Source: Candidatus Dadabacteria bacterium (lineage in GTDB: Bacteria > Desulfobacterota_D > UBA1144 > Nemesobacterales > CSP1-2). From it: a DNA stretch of 8,012 bases. Under the pieces are notes generated by a model. It was not told the origin of the DNA and made no database searches. It was given only the letters and a program-made list of their open reading frames with translations. Below are positions 1-6,007 of this stretch, piece after piece. The stretch's first letter is position 1, and each line of letters begins with the position of its first letter. Both the position numbers and the translations under genes were made by a program. The DNA is taken from contig JAKEHC010000017.1 of the NCBI GenBank assembly GCA_022615255.1, positions 1 to 8,012 on the forward strand, in the 5' to 3' direction.

Positions 1-1677
1 GGAAGAAGGGCTGGGACGGATGGGTGTGAAAGAGCCGCTGAGTATATTGCTTCTCATTTTGAGAAATCGGTACTTAAACCCCTTGGCGACGGTGGAACTT
101 ATTTTCAGAATTTTTCTTTTACGTCGGGCGTAAAGCTCGGAAACCCGAACTCAATGACCTTTGAGATAGGTGAAGAAAAGTTGGAGCTTAAAGTAGAAAA
201 GGATTTTCTTCCTCTCAGTTTTTCAAATGATGGAGAGATTAAAGAAGAATTGGTTTTCGCAGGTTATGGCATAAGCTCGGATCAGCTCGACTACGACGAT
301 TACACAGGGATAGATGTGAAGGACAAAATAGTATTAGTCTTACGCTATACGCCGGAGGGCAAGAATCGTAAAAGCCCTTTTTACAGGTATTCATCACTCC
401 GGTATAAGGCTATAAACGCAAGAGAAAAGGGTGCAAAGGGAATAATATTTACAACGCCCTTATTTCAGGATGAAGAAGAGAGTTTAGGCGGGTTGAGATT
501 GGACCGTTCTTTTGCTGATTCCGGTATTCATGCAATAATCCTAAAAAGAAAAATAGCTCAAGAGATTTTGAGAGGTTCCGAAAAGGATTTGAAAACCTTA
601 GAACAGAGGCTAGCCGCTAAAAAAAACGCGTCATTTCCTATGTCAGATGTGAAAGTGGATATAGAAACCAATCTTGTCCGTGAAAAAAGTTCTACTGCAA
701 ACGTTATAGGTTACATTGAGGGTTCTGATCAATCACTCAAGGATGAGCTGATAATCATCGGAGCCCATTATGACCATGTCGGTCTGGGTGAAGGCGGTGT
801 ATCTAGAGGGAACAATAAAACTGATAAGAATAAGGTTCACAACGGCGCTGATGACAACGCCTCTGGCACTGCCGGGCTTCTGGAGCTCGCCGAGTATTTT
901 TCTAAACAAAGAGCTTCTCTTAAAAGGAGTCTTCTCTTTATAGCCTTCGGAGCCGAGGAGTTGGGACTAATAGGTTCTTCCTACTACATTAAATATCCCA
1001 AGGTACCTTTGAGTAATACAATAGCGATGATTAATATGGACATGATAGGAAGATTGAGAGACGATAAACTAACAGTTTTTGGAGCTGGTTCATCCCCTCA
1101 GTGGAAACCCCTTCTTGAATCCTTTAATTCTAACCTTGGCTTAGTCTTAAAAACGAAGGATTCCGGTTTTGTGCCAAGTGACCAAAGCGTATTTTACGCA
1201 AACGATATACCTGTGCTTCATTTTTTTACTGGGGTGCACGATGATTACCATGCCCCCGGTGACGATTGGCAAAAGATAAACTCAGAGGGAGAAAGAAGAG
1301 TTCTACTGCTTGTTTCTGATTTAATCGAAACGTTGGACGAAAGACCGATTAAGATAGCTTTCTCGAAGGCTAAGGAAGAAGAGAGAGCTCCTTCTCAGTT
1401 TAATGTCTATGTTGGAACAATCCCGGATTACTCGGACGAGGGAGAGGGGGTAACACTTATTGGTGTAACAGAGGGGAGCCCTGCTGAAAAAGTTGGTCTA
1501 AAGGGGAGAGACACTATAATAGAATTTGGGGGGAAGACTGTAAAAAACATATATGATTACGTATACGCTTTGGGAGAGGCGGATGCAGAGGTTCCGATCG
1601 AGATAGTTATATTAAGGGAGGGCAAACGAATCAAGTTAAACATCGTTCCAGAGTCGAGAAGGGATAAAATTAATTAG
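1..1677 (+). CDS. M28-family zinc metallopeptidase with PA and PDZ domains (5' end missing)
   Basis: The frame is open from base 1, and residues 1-20 already match the family's N-terminal 'GRxAGTxGxxRAAEYIA' region. The true start and any signal peptide therefore lie upstream, and the ATG at 154 is internal. Numbering from base 1, a PA-type insert covers about residues 80-195. The M28 catalytic domain follows with every expected residue: H256 in GAHYDHVG, the bridging Asp D285 in GADDNASG, the E319-E320 pair in FGAEELG (catalytic base and ligand), D347 in NMDMIG and H417 in DDYHAPGD. A PDZ domain occupies about 467-552 (EGSPAEKVGL, then GKTV). Members are di-zinc amino- or carboxypeptidases, usually exported; the PDZ domain may bind substrate C-termini or partners. 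Substrate specificity cannot be read. The tonB-like gene starts 33 bp downstream on the same strand, so co-transcription is likely. Confidence 0.93.
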   Translation, partial: GRRAGTDGCERAAEYIASHFEKSVLKPLGDGGTYFQNFSFTSGVKLGNPNSMTFEIGEEKLELKVEKDFLPLSFSNDGEIKEELVFAGYGISSDQLDYDDYTGIDVKDKIVLVLRYTPEGKNRKSPFYRYSSLRYKAINAREKGAKGIIFTTPLFQDEEESLGGLRLDRSFADSGIHAIILKRKIAQEILRGSEKDLKTLEQRLAAKKNASFPMSDVKVDIETNLVREKSSTANVIGYIEGSDQSLKDELIIIGAHYDHVGLGEGGVSRGNNKTDKNKVHNGADDNASGTAGLLELAEYFSKQRASLKRSLLFIAFGAEELGLIGSSYYIKYPKVPLSNTIAMINMDMIGRLRDDKLTVFGAGSSPQWKPLLESFNSNLGLVLKTKDSGFVPSDQSVFYANDIPVLHFFTGVHDDYHAPGDDWQKINSEGERRVLLLVSDLIETLDERPIKIAFSKAKEEERAPSQFNVYVGTIPDYSDEGEGVTLIGVTEGSPAEKVGLKGRDTIIEFGGKTVKNIYDYVYALGEADAEVPIEIVILREGKRIKLNIVPESRRDKIN

Positions 1678-1697
1678 AATTGTAAGAAATTAAGCTG

Positions 1698-1703
1698 TGG
1701 AGA
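1698..1703 (+). promoter_or_regulatory. Ribosome binding site of the TonB gene
   Basis: TGGAGA lies 7 bases before the ATG at 1711. It supports this start and independent translation after the peptidase stop at 1677. Confidence 0.6.
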
Positions 1704-1710
1704 TGTTTGT

Positions 1711-2448
1711 ATGCCTCGGATTGACCTGTTTAAGTTCATCATTGCCTCAGTAATTTTGCACGTCGTAGCTTTCTCCATCTGGGCATTCGTCTGGAAGCCT
1801 TATGAAACAATTACTGAACCCCAGTTAATTAATTTTGGTGTGTTAGGCCCCTTCACAAATGGCGTTGACGGAGCTAAAGGCGTTCGAGAACCACATCAAA
1901 TGGTGGAATCAAAGCTGGATAATAGAGTCGTAAAATCTGTCAGTAAGAAAAATGAAGAATATAAAATTACAAAAAAACAGGAGATGAAAAGTCAGCCTAA
2001 TAAATCGGTTACCGAACTAGGTGGAGTTAATGGGAGCTATAATACGATTAATGAGCAAAAAGAGGTAATTTATGATGGTTTAACGGCTGGTATTGGGTCA
2101 TTCGAGGATGGCAGTAATATGGGATATGAGGGTTCTATGCCTGGTGTTGGTGGGTCCGGGCAAGGGATCGAAGTGGGTTATCCGAACTATAAAATAAATC
2201 CAAAGCCTAGTTACCCGATGATTGCGAGAAGAAACGGGTATGAGGGGACAGTGCTTCTCCGGGTCTGGGTGCTTGAGAGTGGTAAGGTGGGTAAGATCGA
2301 AGTAGAGAAATCCTCTGGTTATGAAATACTTGATAACTCAGCTCTTAAAGCTGTAAGAGACTGGATATTTATGCCTGGCAAAAGAAATGGAGTAGCGATC
2401 ACTAGCTGGGTCACCGTGCCGATTAAGTTTCAACTGAGTAGCGGATGA
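1711..2448 (+). CDS. TonB-family energy transducer
   Basis: This 245-residue protein has the TonB architecture. A single N-terminal membrane anchor (about residues 8-28) is followed by a long periplasmic linker and a TonB C-terminal domain (about 158-243). The anchor carries S13-V-I-L-H17, the same Ser-x3-His spacing as S16/H20 of E. coli TonB, where the histidine is needed for coupling to ExbB/ExbD. The C-terminal domain shows YPMIARRNGYEGTV, SSGYEILDNSALKAV, DWIFMPG and SWVTVPIKF, all typical. Proteins of this type pass proton-motive energy to outer-membrane receptors. The linker is not the usual Glu-Pro/Lys-Pro rod: it is Lys-rich, then Gly-rich (about 122-155). No exbB, exbD or TonB-dependent receptor is in the window, so the cargo is unknown. 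The gene follows the peptidase closely and converges on the cupredoxin gene. Confidence 0.9.
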   Translation: MPRIDLFKFIIASVILHVVAFSIWAFVWKPYETITEPQLINFGVLGPFTNGVDGAKGVREPHQMVESKLDNRVVKSVSKKNEEYKITKKQEMKSQPNKSVTELGGVNGSYNTINEQKEVIYDGLTAGIGSFEDGSNMGYEGSMPGVGGSGQGIEVGYPNYKINPKPSYPMIARRNGYEGTVLLRVWVLESGKVGKIEVEKSSGYEILDNSALKAVRDWIFMPGKRNGVAITSWVTVPIKFQLSSG

Positions 2449-2475
2449 GTTTCTCGCTTTTGGCTATTCCTTATC

Positions 2476-2865
2476 TTAAGGTATTGCAGGTACGACTTTA
2501 ATCTCGCCCATCATTGAATTATGTCTTTTGCAGAAATATGGGTAGGTGCCTGGCTTATCGAATGTAAATGTGAAGGTCTGTCCCTCTGTAAAAAAATCGG
2601 AATCAAAAGCTCCGCCAAGTTTGTCAGGCGTTCCATTAGTCACACTGTGTTCTATAGCATCGGAATTCGTCCATACCACGGTAGTCCCAACTGGTATCTC
2701 AACCATGTCTGGTTTGAAGCTGAATAATTTTATGTCAATATTTTCAGTTTCTGTTTTAGACGATTGTGATTCAGCATTTGTGATTCCATCACGGTATAAA
2801 TCGAGTCCAAAAATAAAAAGGAATATCAGTATTAATAAAGAGAATGACTCAAGCACAATCTTCAT
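2476..2865 (-). CDS. Secreted amicyanin/plastocyanin-like cupredoxin (type 1 copper protein)
   Basis: The 129-residue protein has an N-terminal hydrophobic segment (about residues 5-22) that is either a signal peptide, with possible cleavage near NA-ES at 31-32, or a membrane anchor. A single cupredoxin domain covers about 43-126. Type 1 copper ligands are visible: H73 in IEHSV, then C112, H115 and M118 in FCKRHNSM. The C-x2-H-x2-M spacing is that of amicyanin rather than plastocyanin or pseudoazurin, whose Met lies further on. The expected role is single-electron transfer or copper binding outside the cytoplasm; the redox partner is not identified. The start is fixed by AGGAGG 5 bases upstream. 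It lies 80 bp downstream of the His-repeat gene on the same strand, so the two may be co-transcribed, although a candidate promoter and a hairpin lie between them. Confidence 0.9.
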   Translation of the reverse strand: MKIVLESFSLLILIFLFIFGLDLYRDGITNAESQSSKTETENIDIKLFSFKPDMVEIPVGTTVVWTNSDAIEHSVTNGTPDKLGGAFDSDFFTEGQTFTFTFDKPGTYPYFCKRHNSMMGEIKVVPAIP

Positions 2866-2870
2866 ATATG

Positions 2871-2876
2871 CCTCCT
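2871..2876 (-). promoter_or_regulatory. Ribosome binding site of the cupredoxin gene
   Basis: A perfect AGGAGG on the minus strand, 5 bases before the ATG at 2865, confirms that start. Confidence 0.75.
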
Positions 2877-2882
2877 AAAATA

Positions 2883-2915
2883 GGACAAGAGGTCCCAAGA
2901 GGGGAGCCTCCTGTC
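2883..2915 (-). other. Imperfect stem-loop in the cupredoxin leader
   Basis: On the plus strand GAGGTCCC (2889-2896) pairs with GGGAGCCTC (2902-2910) with one bulged G. After one mismatch, GACA (2884-2887) pairs with TGTC (2912-2915). On the minus strand it lies between the His-repeat gene and the cupredoxin ribosome binding site. It is followed only by TTTT, so it is not a convincing intrinsic terminator; an attenuating or mRNA-processing role is possible. Its 5' arm on the minus strand contains a second AGGAGGC, the same heptamer as at the cupredoxin ribosome binding site. Confidence 0.35.
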
Positions 2916-2917
2916 AT

Positions 2918-2923
2918 AATATA
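2918..2923 (-). promoter_or_regulatory. Candidate -10 box for the cupredoxin gene
   Basis: TATATT on the minus strand lies in the gap between the two minus-strand genes. Only a poor -35 match (TTTAAG) is found 16 bases upstream. It would give the cupredoxin its own transcript with a leader of about 45 bases containing the stem-loop. The support is weak. Confidence 0.22.
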
Positions 2924-2945
2924 CATTCTTACAGTACGCCTTAAA

Positions 2946-3602
2946 TTATCTTTGGGCGAACTTATTAGGGAACTGGTTGACAATAGCCTGAGCGAGCGGG
3001 TCGGCAATCATTTGCATATGGCCCGCCGCCGTCCTTATCTCAGAATCCGCCTTTGCCCAATTCTTTGCTGCTTGAGCATCTACTACCGCCTTTAGTGTAA
3101 GAACGTGGGTCTTTACAAGCTCAGCCACAACATTTGTAGGATGAGACGGACTCGCAGAGTGTATAAATGCACCAAAGTCCTTGGTGTATTGTACTAAATC
3201 CGCTACTGCCTTTTCCTGCTTAGCCTTATCATTTGCCGCTACGCCTACTGTGTAGTCAACAAAAAACCCAATATGCTTCCTCCACAAAGGCAAAAATGCC
3301 TTTTCCGCATCCAGACCGTAAACGGAGCCAACAGCCTTTGAAAGGTCTACCGAATTGGCATCGAGAGATCCGGCTGCTGCCTGAAACTCCGCATTCCTTT
3401 CGCCAAGGGCGGCGTCTGTAGCTGCGGCGGCTAGAAACACATGCTCTCGAAGTAACGAGTTGAGTGCTAACCGTAAGTCAGAAGCCTTTGAGAAGGAGCC
3501 ATCTGTCATATGATCTCCTCCTGCAAAGCTTTTACTGCCTATGGATAGTGAGAGGGCTAAAGCCAGCATCAGAAATAGGGTGAGAAATGATTTATGTCTC
3601 AT
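2946..3602 (-). CDS. Exported all-helical protein of three 56-residue His-containing repeats
   Basis: The 218-residue product has a clear signal peptide: MRHKSF, a hydrophobic core to about residue 22, and cleavage near SFA-GG (27-28). The mature part is Ala-rich and predicted helical. Three tandem units of exactly 56 residues are visible, each with a His at the same place: SLLREH (H54), PLWRKH (H110) and ELVKTH (H166). Shared hydrophobic positions surround each His, followed by an Ala-rich stretch and a second helix. Unit 3 adds H195 in the second helix. I recall similar proteins in databases carrying the label 'copper amine oxidase', but no amine oxidase motif (for example the Asn-Tyr-Asp/Glu cofactor site) is present, so I do not adopt that name. 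Function is unknown; periplasmic metal or haem binding is inferred only from the histidines and the cupredoxin neighbour. AAGGAGG 10 bases upstream supports the start. Confidence 0.85.
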   Translation of the reverse strand: MRHKSFLTLFLMLALALSLSIGSKSFAGGDHMTDGSFSKASDLRLALNSLLREHVFLAAAATDAALGERNAEFQAAAGSLDANSVDLSKAVGSVYGLDAEKAFLPLWRKHIGFFVDYTVGVAANDKAKQEKAVADLVQYTKDFGAFIHSASPSHPTNVVAELVKTHVLTLKAVVDAQAAKNWAKADSEIRTAAGHMQMIADPLAQAIVNQFPNKFAQR

Positions 3603-3612
3603 TTTGTTAATT

Positions 3613-3619
3613 CCTCCTT
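3613..3619 (-). promoter_or_regulatory. Ribosome binding site of the His-repeat gene
   Basis: AAGGAGG on the minus strand, 10 bases before the ATG at 3602, is a strong site with slightly long spacing. Confidence 0.65.
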
Positions 3620-3634
3620 GTTTTGGTTTTGCTT

Positions 3635-3640
3635 AATATA
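3635..3640 (-). promoter_or_regulatory. Candidate -10 box of the His-repeat gene
   Basis: TATATT on the minus strand, about 32 bases before the ATG, is the best -10 match in the region. No recognisable -35 lies at the correct distance, so this is tentative. Confidence 0.25.
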
Positions 3641-3700
3641 TACGGTAGGGCCTAGCTGTTTGGATTAAAAGAATAGTTTTATCGGTCTACAAATATACTT

Positions 3701-3726
3701 ATGCTAGGTGTTTGTAAACCTAGCAT
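3701..3726. repeat. Inverted repeat upstream of the His-repeat gene
   Basis: ATGCTAGGT (3701-3709) and ACCTAGCAT (3718-3726) are perfect 9-base inverted copies around an 8-base spacer. The inner GTTTGTAAAC offers a small alternative stem. No T-run follows on either strand, so it is not a standard terminator. Lying about 100 bases upstream of the His-repeat start, it could be an operator for a dimeric regulator. Confidence 0.5.
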
Positions 3727-3889
3727 TGCCATAGGGTTTTAGTTAATCTCAGGTTTATATAAGTTCTCATGTTTCCTATATGTTAGGTGAATTCTAAAGT
3801 TGTTATGAACGCTATAAGTTCGGCTTAATTAATCTACTTTTAAACAATATCCTGAAATCCTTCGTAAAAATGTTTAAAATAAGTTTTTT

Positions 3890-3919
3890 TGTAGAGACGC
3901 CATTAATGGCGTCTCTACA
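3890..3919. repeat. Perfect 30-bp palindrome, REP/MITE-like
   Basis: The left arm GTAGAGACGCCATT (3891-3904) is the exact inverse complement of the right arm AATGGCGTCTCTAC (3905-3918). The flanking T/A pair extends it to 3890-3919, with no spacer. Palindromes with GTAGAGACG ends occur as dispersed repeats in many bacterial genomes, as I recall. A run of seven T (3884-3890) precedes it on the plus strand, which reads as an A-run after the stem on the transcribed minus strand. It is therefore not a canonical terminator for the radical SAM gene. Confidence 0.75.
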
Positions 3920-4136
3920 TGAGGAATGGTAATATTCCCCTCTATAAGCAAGGGAAATAGAGTGTAATAATGATACATGTAAGGGATAGGAAAAATATTA
4001 TAAATCTTCCCGGAAGCTCAAGAGGGGCTAGATAATCAATGGACGCATTCTTCCCCTAGGTGCTTCATGCGCTTCGGGTTTTAAAGGGCGCGGAGGGCAT
4101 GAAACAAAATAAAGTAGGGGACGGCATGTCTTACTC

Positions 4137-5735
4137 CTACTGTGTAGAGCGATAGGGAGAATAAGAACCTGCGGTCTCCGGGTCGCCGTGAGCCTTTGTG
4201 ACGTAATCATGGAAATGCTTGTGTAAGACAAGAAGGGATAAAGCCCCGACAAACCTCTGCGAGCTCACACCGCCTTTAAGTGTGTCTATTAAAGACGATA
4301 TAAAAAAACGCCTCCTCTTTGTATCCTTTGTAATCAAGTAATATCGAAGTACGTTTTTGATTACCTTGAAAAGCACTGGGGAAAGGTAAGGTTTATTCTG
4401 AGTATGTAGAAATCCAGGCGTGTATGGCTTATTTAATGTCAGTCCGTGCCTCCCTCCGTTTATAGAAAAGTTGTTTATCAGGGTCAAAAGCCGCTGGGAG
4501 TAATTATCATATGAATAAAGAGCCCGAATGAGCCAGTTATAGCCATATCGGAGTTCTTCAAGGGTCATCTGCTTGGGAATGAAATTTATATCGCTTGCTC
4601 CATGGCCCCGAAAATCTTCGTATACATAATCGAGCAGGCGATCCTCTTTCTTTAGCCTTTCGTAAAGTGGCGTGTTCTCTAGAGCGACTAATGTGCCTAC
4701 CGTAGTAAAGGGAATCCCTGCCTCTGTTAGGAAATCGAACTCCTCCTGGAATATGTCTTTATCGTCGCTATCAAATCCTACAATCATCCCGGCTACGACA
4801 ATCATGCCGTATGACTGTATCCTTCTTATATTCTCCAGGAGCGACCCGCGTGTATTCACCAGTTTTTTTGTTTCTACCAGGCTTGTTTTCCTCGGGGATT
4901 CCACCCCTACAAACACACGATCGAAGTTTGCAGTCTGCATCAATTCTAAGATCTCTTGCTTTTCTGCAAGGTTGATAGTCGCCTCGCAGGCGAAGCTCAT
5001 CGGGAAGCCGTGTTCTTCACCGAATCTTTTAAGTCCAATAAGTAACTCTTTGGTGTATTTAGGACTACCTATAAAATTGGCGTCTGTGAATACGACTGAG
5101 CCAACGCCGAGCTCATACAGTTTTTCTATCTCAGCCAGAACCTGCTCAACCGATTTATTTCTTGGTACCCTTCCGTCTGTGATGATAATGTCGCAGAACT
5201 CGCATGTAAAAGGGCAGCCGCGCGTTGCCTGCACAGGAAACTCAAAATAATCTTCTACCCTCAAAAGGTCATATCGTGGGGAAGGTGAAGAGCGCATTGA
5301 AATCCTCTCTTCCTGCTTGTAGAGGTTTTTCTGGCGTCCCTTTTTATAATCGGCTAAAAACTCCTTCCAAATAATCTCTCCTTCTCCCTCGAGCACAACA
5401 TCTACGTGGGGCATACATCTTTCAGGACAGAGGCTGGCGTAAGGACCACCCATAGAAACCGTTTTTCTCCGTCTTCTAAACTCCTCTGCAATCTCAAAAG
5501 CCCTTTTTGCCTGCACATTAAAGGCGGTTAAAGCAATAATGTCTGCGTCTGTCTCAAAGTTTATAGGCTCAATCTCCTCGTCCTGGATTTCGATTTCGAA
5601 CTCAGATGGGGTGCAGGCGGCTATGGTTGCAAGACCCAGGGGTGCGAATGCCCCTCTTTTCCCAACTAGTGAGGCTACCCCGGTGAAGCTCCAAAGTGAC
5701 TCCGGAAAAGTCGGATTGATAAAGGAAACCTTCAT
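4137..5735 (-). CDS. Cobalamin-binding-domain radical SAM protein, DUF4070/HpnP-like
   Basis: The 532-residue protein has an N-terminal Rossmann-like B12-binding domain (about 1-130: FPESLWSF, PLGLATIAA, MGGPYAS, EGEGE). A radical SAM domain (about 165-370) carries the cluster motif C174-x3-C178-x2-C181 in RGCPFTCEFCDI. A DUF4070-type C-terminal region and a basic tail follow. Segments such as DANFIGSPK, FACEATINLA, FVGVESP and GMIVGFDSD match the group that includes the hopanoid C-2 methylase HpnP. At the place of the base-off D-x-H-x2-G motif stands QDEEIEP, with no histidine, so any cobalamin would bind without His ligation. The reaction is probably methylation or another radical step on a lipid or natural product; the substrate is unknown. 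TGAGG 8 bases upstream supports the start. The gene appears monocistronic and is divergent from the oxidase. Confidence 0.88.
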   Translation of the reverse strand: MKVSFINPTFPESLWSFTGVASLVGKRGAFAPLGLATIAACTPSEFEIEIQDEEIEPINFETDADIIALTAFNVQAKRAFEIAEEFRRRRKTVSMGGPYASLCPERCMPHVDVVLEGEGEIIWKEFLADYKKGRQKNLYKQEERISMRSSPSPRYDLLRVEDYFEFPVQATRGCPFTCEFCDIIITDGRVPRNKSVEQVLAEIEKLYELGVGSVVFTDANFIGSPKYTKELLIGLKRFGEEHGFPMSFACEATINLAEKQEILELMQTANFDRVFVGVESPRKTSLVETKKLVNTRGSLLENIRRIQSYGMIVVAGMIVGFDSDDKDIFQEEFDFLTEAGIPFTTVGTLVALENTPLYERLKKEDRLLDYVYEDFRGHGASDINFIPKQMTLEELRYGYNWLIRALYSYDNYSQRLLTLINNFSINGGRHGLTLNKPYTPGFLHTQNKPYLSPVLFKVIKNVLRYYLITKDTKRRRFFISSLIDTLKGGVSSQRFVGALSLLVLHKHFHDYVTKAHGDPETAGSYSPYRSTQ

Positions 5736-5743
5736 TCACTAAA

Positions 5744-5748
5744 CCTCA
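5744..5748 (-). promoter_or_regulatory. Ribosome binding site of the radical SAM gene
   Basis: TGAGG on the minus strand, 8 bases before the ATG at 5735, is moderately strong and decides the start. Confidence 0.55.
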
Positions 5749-5780
5749 GATGTGTAACAAAATCTTTTACTTAAAACTAT

Positions 5781-5810
5781 TATATAGCAAATAAATTAAT
5801 TAATCATCAA
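5781..5810 (-). promoter_or_regulatory. Promoter of the radical SAM gene
   Basis: On the minus strand TTGATG (5805-5810) is followed after 18 bases by TATATA (5781-5786), preceded by an extended -10 TGC (5787-5789). An overlapping TATAAT (5779-5784) is an alternative -10. This predicts a leader of about 40 bases in a sigma-70-type promoter. Confidence 0.5.
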
Positions 5811-5821
5811 TTTTAACACAC

Positions 5822-5912
5822 ACCGGCAGGTGGGGTTTTCTAACCCCGCTAAACCAGATAAGCATATCCTGAGCGTATCGAAGGGAATGTCTGATCTCAT
5901 GCTTCGACAGGC
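5822..5912. repeat. Cluster of degenerate palindromic repeats
   Basis: A hairpin, GTGGGGTT (5830-5837) with AACCCCGC (5842-5849), has 8 pairs including one T-G wobble and a TTCT loop. It is followed by TCCTGAGCGTATCGAAGGGA (5867-5886) and, inverted, GCTTCGACAGGC (5901-5912). The last two resemble halves of the CCTGAGC/TCGAAGG repeats scattered through many bacterial genomes. The arms share only TCGAAG/CTTCGA exactly, so the element looks decayed. Confidence 0.45.
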
Positions 5913-5955
5913 ATGCACGGCACAAAGTGAATGTCCCACCTTACAAGATTAGGAA

Positions 5956-5964
5956 TGGTATAAT
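5956..5964 (+). promoter_or_regulatory. Extended -10 promoter of the GlcE-like oxidase gene
   Basis: TGG followed by consensus TATAAT (5959-5964) forms an extended -10 element. No good -35 is found 17 bases upstream, which extended -10 promoters tolerate. The transcript would begin near 5971, giving a leader of about 37 bases. Confidence 0.5.
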
Positions 5965-6007
5965 TGAGAAGTAGAAGGGAGAGGGACTAGAAAGCACCAC
6001 CTATCTT

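Larger units (their letters stand above)
3603..4136. other. Long intergenic region without a convincing gene
   Basis: These 534 bp separate two minus-strand genes and are AT-rich towards the His-repeat gene. They contain that gene's ribosome binding site and probable promoter, a 9-bp inverted repeat (3701-3726) and a perfect palindrome (3890-3919). A minus-strand frame from 4252 to 4028 overlaps the end of the radical SAM gene, but it has no ribosome binding site and an implausible Arg/Pro-rich product, so I do not call it. No clear intrinsic terminator follows the radical SAM stop at 4137. A small RNA cannot be excluded. Confidence 0.6.

Noticed and set aside
154..156. ATG at 154 as the start of the peptidase
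   Set aside because: The reading frame and recognisable M28 N-terminal homology continue back to base 1.
2449..2481. Bidirectional terminator between the convergent TonB and cupredoxin genes
   Set aside because: Only a 5-bp CCTTA/TAAGG stem is present, with no GC-rich helix or T-run.
2521..3095. Several plus-strand frames across the cupredoxin and His-repeat genes
   Set aside because: They are antisense to genes with clear motifs and strong minus-strand ribosome binding sites.
3884..3919. Intrinsic terminator formed by the palindrome at 3890
   Set aside because: The T-run lies on the wrong side for plus-strand transcripts, and on the minus strand the stem is followed by A bases.
4028..4252. 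Minus-strand 74-codon frame overlapping the radical SAM 3' end
   Set aside because: It overlaps the gene in another frame, lacks a ribosome binding site, and the product is an Arg/Pro-rich sequence unlike a folded protein.
4672..5250. Plus-strand open frame of 192 codons opposite the radical SAM gene
   Set aside because: It lies wholly antisense to a strongly recognised gene, has Ser/Thr-rich composition without domains, and has no ribosome binding site.
5813..5935. CRISPR or integron-like array in the divergent region
   Set aside because: There are no regularly spaced identical repeats, only single degenerate palindromic pieces.
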